From: a virus
Length of the DNA: 64,000 bases
Direction: 5' to 3' (one strand)
IMG/VR virus record: IMGVR_UViG_3300025000_000065
Location: 47,970 to 111,969 of that record
This document shows, piece after piece, positions 59,745 through 64,000 of the stretch. Below the pieces are notes generated by a model. The model was not told the DNA's origin. It did not search any database and saw only the letters and a program-made list of their open reading frames with translations. Position 1 is the stretch's first letter, and every line of letters begins with the position of its first letter. The translations under genes were made by a program, and so were the position numbers.

Positions 59745-61034
59745 TTAATTTGGAATATTTATATACCATTGTTCTTCAAGACCTTTTTCCAAATCCCAAA
59801 GAAAACAACAGGTACTTCTAACAGCACCAACAAATCCTTTTTCATAATGCCAATTATCCGTTGGAGACATACTTGGTAAATATCGGCAAATTGTTCCACT
59901 CTTCTCAACGGTATGCTGAGAGTGTATGTGACCCATGTGTACCTCAGAATATTTTGTTTTTCCCCACTCTTCTCTTGCCTCTACCTGTAACCAGCCACTA
60001 GAGTTAGCTTTAGATAGATTTCCGTGTGAAATTCCTAAAAGTGTATTTCCTATAACTCTAAATTTTCTAATTTTATGATCCGTATCAATTTTAACACCAT
60101 TATGTTTTCTGAAATACATCTCCAATGATTTTACAAGATAATAAGAAAATCCTAAATCATGATTTCCAGGAATATGTAAAACTTCTACTTCAGCAATATT
60201 TGACAATTGTTCAATTGCATCTATAAACATGGTTGTTGTTTCATCAAAAACGGTTTGAAGTGTTTTATTATTAGAAACAGGAGTTCCACTTGTAGTAGCT
60301 CCATTAATACTATCAAAATTACTTGTATCGCCCATAGGAGTAAAATAAATTTTACTTATATTTTTGTCTTTTGTTCGATTTATAATTTCAGATAAAGTAT
60401 AATAAAAATCATCCTGTACAGTATCATCGTTTAGATAAGGCAGTTTTCCATTATGTAAATCAGCTATATCTATTTCTAAAACCTTCTCATTAACATCTTT
60501 ATATTTTTTTAAGTTTATCTTTGATTGATATTTATGATTCTCAAAAAAATTATCAACATCTTCAAAGGTAATAGATTTATTTTGTTTTGGTTTTGCGGTA
60601 AGACGAGATTGATAAAGTAGTAACCTTCCTTGATCATTTTTTCTTTGAGAATTCCATAGGTTATTTCTTACTAAATAAACTTCCCATAAATCAGGGTCAA
60701 GATTATGCAATTCTAACATTCTTTTAGGACTTCGTTTATCTTCTTCGCTCATTTCAACAAGCTTATCAGAATAATAAGTTCCATCTTGTTTCAATTCTGA
60801 AGCCTCATTATATATTACTTCATCTGCATCAATACTTTGATCCAAATCTTTTACATTATTATTAGAAACCATTTTTGTAAGAATGCCCTTTTTATATCTT
60901 TCTTTTTTAAATGCGGAGCGCATTGCTTCTTTACTAACATATTCATTGGGATATTTTTCCATTAATATATCCCAATATCTAGGTATTTTATTTAAATAAT
61001 ACTTGTAACATTCTTTGAAAATATGATCTTTCAA
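59745..61034 (-). CDS. Calcineurin-like phosphoesterase with N-terminal helical domain
   Basis: A 429-residue protein. The first 150 residues are helical and basic (RYWDILMEKYPNEYVSKEAM), possibly an HTH. The catalytic domain shows LEIDIADLHNGK (DxH), FTPMGDTSNFD (GD), HIPGNHDLGFS (GNHD), ISHGN (H) and VHMGHIHSQH (GHxH). It resembles SbcD/Mre11-type nucleases in motif spacing. The location ahead of the terminase genes suggests a packaging or DNA-processing role. The TTG start has aaggag. Confidence 0.75.
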   Translation of the reverse strand: MKDHIFKECYKYYLNKIPRYWDILMEKYPNEYVSKEAMRSAFKKERYKKGILTKMVSNNNVKDLDQSIDADEVIYNEASELKQDGTYYSDKLVEMSEEDKRSPKRMLELHNLDPDLWEVYLVRNNLWNSQRKNDQGRLLLYQSRLTAKPKQNKSITFEDVDNFFENHKYQSKINLKKYKDVNEKVLEIDIADLHNGKLPYLNDDTVQDDFYYTLSEIINRTKDKNISKIYFTPMGDTSNFDSINGATTSGTPVSNNKTLQTVFDETTTMFIDAIEQLSNIAEVEVLHIPGNHDLGFSYYLVKSLEMYFRKHNGVKIDTDHKIRKFRVIGNTLLGISHGNLSKANSSGWLQVEAREEWGKTKYSEVHMGHIHSQHTVEKSGTICRYLPSMSPTDNWHYEKGFVGAVRSTCCFLWDLEKGLEEQWYINIPN

Positions 61035-61094
61035 AAGTTTGCTCCTTGTTTAATAATTTTTATTTCCTTATAATAAAATCTCTGTTTTATTATT

Positions 61095-61886
61095 TTATCC
61101 GTTCTTTATCCACTCTTCATTACTTCCCAAAGAATCTATTTGATAATGAATGTCAAATTCCAAAAATCTTACATCTTGAGGATACGTGTCCGATCCACTT
61201 GATCCAATTCTCGAAATTCTCCATAAAATTATGGTAGATAAAACTTTTTCAGACATTTCCAAAACAGAAAAATTTGAAGCATTATGTTCATTTAAAGTTC
61301 CATCAGCATAAACAGAAATGGCACTGGTATATGTATAACTTCCACTATATGCCTCTCCTACGTTTGCGACATCACAATCTAACTGCCATACAATACTTCC
61401 TGTAGAAGTAGATGTTGGACTCCAATGGATATGAGGATGAACAAAACTTCCTTCTTTCCATCTATGAGGCATTTGAGCCTGTCCTGCACATATTTCAATT
61501 GATGCAGGATCAAATAAAAAAGTTCCGATAAAAGGAGTGTCCAATGTGTCTTTTGATGCATCCGAAAGTCCTCCAGGAGGATTGATACCAGATGCGGGAT
61601 ATCTTAAATCTTCCCATGTTACAGCAGATCCAGTTAATCTAAGTTCTCCACGATTATTTACAGATAAGAAATCATTTTCACTTCCTATTTTTACCACTGA
61701 ACCAGATCCGTTTTGAAAAACATTTAATAAAGGAGATCCAGAAGAACCAGAAATATTTAATAAACTTATGGGACTTCCAGAATTTACCACATTATCTAAT
61801 TGCTTTAAAATTGTTCCTAAATTTACATTTTGGGAGGCTCGATTCATTCTGTTTAGTTTGGTTTCGTGATCATTACTTATAGGCAC
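61095..61886 (-). CDS. Structural protein with KLNRMNRASQ motif
   Basis: A 263-residue protein. It begins with the TKLNRMNRASQNVNLGTIL docking motif shared with the 53685 protein, then a Ser/Gly-rich linker and a beta domain (FVHPHIHWSPTSTSTGSIVWQLDCDVAN, then ILWRISRIGSSGSDTYPQDVRFLEFDIHY) that resembles head-fibre or tail-fibre tips. The GTG start has aaaggagg. Confidence 0.6.
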   Translation of the reverse strand: MPISNDHETKLNRMNRASQNVNLGTILKQLDNVVNSGSPISLLNISGSSGSPLLNVFQNGSGSVVKIGSENDFLSVNNRGELRLTGSAVTWEDLRYPASGINPPGGLSDASKDTLDTPFIGTFLFDPASIEICAGQAQMPHRWKEGSFVHPHIHWSPTSTSTGSIVWQLDCDVANVGEAYSGSYTYTSAISVYADGTLNEHNASNFSVLEMSEKVLSTIILWRISRIGSSGSDTYPQDVRFLEFDIHYQIDSLGSNEEWIKNG

Positions 61887-62105
61887 ATCTGCCTCCTTTT
61901 AAACAATAATATAAAAATAATATTCTGACATATATATTTTACGTCTCAAAAATAATTATAATAATAAAAATACGGACAACCTTTTGGCTAAAAGGGGTGA
62001 TCTACCATATATGCTTGGCTGAATCTTATTATTTGAGTTGCCATCTCTCGATTCACTTTCTCTAACCAGAATATTATGTAAAAAAAACCTTAATTAAAAA
62101 CCGTC
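61887..62105. other. Non-coding gap, 219 bases
   Basis: No frame with a plausible start. It separates the typical AT-rich genes from the less AT-rich module to the right. On the - strand a T-rich stretch near 62075-62100 may end the right-hand transcript. A hairpin (ccttttagccaaaagg) lies near 61980-61996. I see no clear promoter. Confidence 0.4.
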
Positions 62106-62237
62106 TCAATCATCATTCTGTATTCGTTCTCGTTCCCGATTCGCTAATTCCTTGTAGTGCACAATCGCATCAAAGTTCAGCGGATCATCGGCTTCGTATA
62201 TCTCAAGCATCATGAGAGCATAGTCAAGGTTGGTCAT
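62106..62237 (-). CDS. Small protein, unknown function
   Basis: About 43 residues from the ATG at 62237, which has a strong aaggag site 7 bases upstream; a GTG at 62297 would add 20 residues but lacks a site. Sequence is acidic and helical (LMMLEIYEADDPLNFDAIVHY). It closes the atypical right-end module. Confidence 0.5.
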   Translation of the reverse strand: MTNLDYALMMLEIYEADDPLNFDAIVHYKELANRERERIQNDD

Positions 62238-62293
62238 GACACTCTCCTTGTTCGGGTTGCGTGTTAGTGGTTTATAATCGGTTATCCATTTTT

Positions 62294-62626
62294 TCACTTC
62301 ACCTCAACCCAATATGTCTTAGCTTTTTCAGGATCAAACGCCAATGTCGAAACATGAGCAATCAAACACCGATATACTTTGGATTTATATGTCGCCATAT
62401 CATCAACAGAGTACGAAACACCTACCGCCCATTCTGCCACCGTTGCTGCTGCATCGTAGTATTTCGCCCATTTTGTTTTGTCCTTGTCGGGTGCTGTTAA
62501 TAGGGTTGATGTATGCTGTACTAAACATTTGAATAAGTTTTTCGCATACAGAACAACCATATTAACCGGATATAAAACGCCCACTTTCCAATCGGCTTTA
62601 CTCTTGACCTCTACAAGTGTTCCCAC
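62294..62626 (-). CDS. Tandem carbohydrate-binding (CBM5/12-like) protein, possibly the 3' part of a split gene
   Basis: A 110-residue protein with two repeats of the chitin-binding pattern: ADWKVGVLYPVNMVVLYAKNLFKC...HTSTLLTAP...KWAKY and AEWAVGVSYSVDDMATYKSKVYRC...HVSTLAFDP...YWVEV. Such modules bind cell-surface polysaccharide. The GTG at 62626 has no ribosome-binding site, and the frame stays open upstream to a TAA at 62759-62761, in frame with the next gene upstream. The natural gene may be 62294-62926 broken by that stop. Confidence 0.6.
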   Translation of the reverse strand: MGTLVEVKSKADWKVGVLYPVNMVVLYAKNLFKCLVQHTSTLLTAPDKDKTKWAKYYDAAATVAEWAVGVSYSVDDMATYKSKVYRCLIAHVSTLAFDPEKAKTYWVEVK

Positions 62627-62758
62627 TAATGAAAGCGGTTCGTCAGTCCATGTGACAAGTGTCGCTACATCGAAACAATACGCTTCCTCAATCTTGAGTT
62701 TTATCTTTTCAACCTTGTCCGCTGTAAGTTTTGGTATTGTGCGTAATGCTGATACCTT

Positions 62759-62926
62759 TTAATAATCTGCTTTGATTGTTTCGGCTGCTTCAATGATTGG
62801 TTGGTCTGATAAATCAACCTGATTAATAATCACGTCTGCTACCATCTCACCGTTTACAAGTGCTGGTTCTGCCTGTATGATGTATTCGATAAGTTGCCCG
62901 AAGGCTGGAATATCTACGTATTTCAT
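62759..62926 (-). CDS. Small protein downstream of the lectin-fold gene (5' part of a possible split gene)
   Basis: 55 residues, MKYVDIPAFGQLIEYIIQAEPAL and onward, with an aaagga site before the ATG at 62926. It ends TAA, after which the same frame continues open for 45 codons into the carbohydrate-binding protein. A longer reading from 63121 runs in a different frame through the lectin gene and is rejected. Confidence 0.55.
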   Translation of the reverse strand: MKYVDIPAFGQLIEYIIQAEPALVNGEMVADVIINQVDLSDQPIIEAAETIKADY

Positions 62927-62930
62927 AGTT

Positions 62931-63965
62931 TTATCCTTTCTTGCATAAGCGACCACCGATAAACACGTACGTGTTCGCGGAGGAATAAAGCAGATACCAA
63001 TACCAGAGACCAGCAAACCCACCGAGGCCCCAGCGCCCGCCGACGACGGCAATATATTGAGCAGTGCTTTGATAATAGTAATCTTTGTAGAAATTTGCAC
63101 TAACATCCACAGGTAGCTCAATCATTGGATTAGCAGCATCAAAACCCATATACTTCACGTATCCACTTGCGTCTTTATTAACATATCCAATTTGTTCGTA
63201 GGGGCTCGCAAAAACATTACTGGCATAATCATCTGCGTCTTTGCAAAACCAGGCTTGCCGTGCGTTAATATTAAGGCCATCCACAAACTGCCAGACATTT
63301 CCATACAGATTTTCAATCCCTCGATACATAAATGGATTTTTACCGTTCGTATTATGCGCTAATGATCCACTGCTCGCAGAAATCCCACTTGAAAATCCAC
63401 TTTTCCAGCCACAGTTCCAAAGCACGTTACCCGTTGAAGCGTTAAAAGCAGCCCCGTCTACAGTTATTGTTGTTGATCCTGCACCTGGAGTATCAACTTG
63501 AATAAGCGTAATATTGCGTCCATAAAATACAGACGTATTACCAGCCGCTGTTCCCAATCCAACGGGTTGCCCAACAGCGAATTTAGCACCAATAGTATTT
63601 GCTACAACAATTGTGTTAGCCGCTGATGTGTCCGCTGTCAATACTTCAGTCGCTGCATAATTTCCAGCAGTCCACCCAGTCATAATCGCCTGGCTATCCA
63701 GCTTTGCAAATTCCACCGTGAACAAAACCTGGAGCATATCATACACGTGAATGTCTAATTGCTGATACCCAGTACCGTTGGCTTCTGCGTAGGTTCTAAA
63801 TTCGACGATGTTCTTGTTTATCAATGGATATTCGTTCGGCAAGCTGTTTAACTTCGTACCACCCGTCAGGGTCGTGCCTGCAGGATACTTTCCAACATAA
63901 ACCTTATCTAACCTAGCACCGGTTGAAAAATTGTAGCACGCCCACGGCCAATATGAATTTGGCAT
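62931..63965 (-). CDS. C-type-lectin-fold surface protein, DGR-target-like
   Basis: A 344-residue protein. The middle carries the sulfatase-modifying/CLec signature FMYRGIENLYGNVWQFVDGLNI (G-xEN-GNVWQ pattern). The C-terminus ends in AVVGGRWGLGGFAGLWYWYL...YVFIGGRLCKK, which has the layout of variable proteins of diversity-generating retroelements. The N-terminal part (residues 1-200) probably attaches to the virion. Codon use and GC content differ clearly from the rest of the window. No reverse transcriptase or template repeat lies in the window. It is probably the receptor-binding protein. Confidence 0.7.
   Translation of the reverse strand: MPNSYWPWACYNFSTGARLDKVYVGKYPAGTTLTGGTKLNSLPNEYPLINKNIVEFRTYAEANGTGYQQLDIHVYDMLQVLFTVEFAKLDSQAIMTGWTAGNYAATEVLTADTSAANTIVVANTIGAKFAVGQPVGLGTAAGNTSVFYGRNITLIQVDTPGAGSTTITVDGAAFNASTGNVLWNCGWKSGFSSGISASSGSLAHNTNGKNPFMYRGIENLYGNVWQFVDGLNINARQAWFCKDADDYASNVFASPYEQIGYVNKDASGYVKYMGFDAANPMIELPVDVSANFYKDYYYQSTAQYIAVVGGRWGLGGFAGLWYWYLLYSSANTYVFIGGRLCKKG
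62943..63050 (-). other. Putative DGR variable region
   Basis: The last 36 or so codons of the lectin-fold gene. Between constant residues (GG, W, AGL, WYW, SS, IGGRLC) lie codons ending in T or C at sites that AAY template codons would fill (CGC, GGC, CTC, TTT, TAT, CTT, TAT, TAC, TTT). This is the footprint of adenine mutagenesis. No template repeat is in view to confirm it. Confidence 0.5.
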
Positions 63966-64000
63966 TCTCGCCTTACATATCTGTCTTATAAGGTGTGTGC

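Noticed and set aside
61979-62080. tRNA or riboswitch in the gap before the right-end module
   Set aside because: Only one short hairpin could be drawn; no cloverleaf, T-loop or known riboswitch core was recognised.
62759-62761. TAA reassigned as a sense codon
   Set aside because: TAA ends most genes in this window, so genome-wide recoding is excluded; only local readthrough or mutation remains possible.
62927-63121. N-terminal extension of the 62759 gene
   Set aside because: It runs in another frame through the lectin-fold gene, which has far better coding character; the ATG at 62926 has a ribosome-binding site.
1-64000. CRISPR array or insertion sequence
   Set aside because: No regularly spaced direct repeats with unique spacers and no transposase with terminal inverted repeats were seen.

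Overview
The window is a contiguous piece of a large, AT-rich, tailed double-stranded DNA phage. It carries a full siphovirus-type head and tail cassette: terminase, portal, HK97-type capsid, major tail protein, one long tape measure, Dit and Tal, with no sheath. It also carries its own replisome and much nucleotide metabolism. A GH25 endolysin with an SH3-like tail and the Dit/Tal tail tip point to a monoderm (Gram-positive-type) host; this is inference. Both window ends cut through further phage sequence.

Layout. From 1 to about 24.9 kb all genes lie on the + strand. First come sugar genes (glycosyltransferase, GmhA-like isomerase, HddA-like heptose kinase), then ThyX and an SSB-like protein. 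Next is a Sak4-type recombinase whose P-loop is split by an intein, followed by a DnaB-like helicase, primase, orphan methyltransferase, RecJ-like nuclease, family B DNA polymerase and RecD2-like helicase. Then come nucleotide genes (GMP reductase/IMPDH-like, deoxynucleotidase, dNMP kinase, class II ribonucleotide reductase, MazG) and a run of small accessory genes. TTG starts with good ribosome-binding sites are frequent. Near-consensus sigma70 promoters (TTGAC[A/T]-17-TA[A/G]A[A/C]T) precede several units.

At 24.9-25.25 kb the two halves of the genome converge. This protein-free stretch has its own promoter, a series of strong hairpins and a bidirectional terminator, and looks like a structured noncoding RNA.

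From 25.27 to 64 kb everything is on the - strand. Read right to left in transcription order it holds: an atypical, less AT-rich module with a lectin-fold protein that looks like a diversity-generating retroelement target; a structural protein; a phosphoesterase; a GH25-like protein; tRNA-Pro; terminase subunits; portal; a small structural protein; a ferritin; a protease/scaffold protein; a probable decoration protein; major capsid; a free-standing HNH endonuclease; connector and neck proteins; a fibre; the major tail protein; small tail or lysis proteins; holin; a RuvC-like resolvase; a tyrosine recombinase; the tape measure, interrupted by a group I intron with a Vsr-like endonuclease; Dit, Tal, tip and fibre proteins; and the endolysin.

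The standout items are the phage ferritin with all six ferroxidase ligands, the class 3 (WCT) intein in the Sak4 Walker A motif, the tape-measure group I intron, the convergent-junction RNA, a palindromic operator family upstream of three late genes, and the DGR-like variable protein at the right edge.
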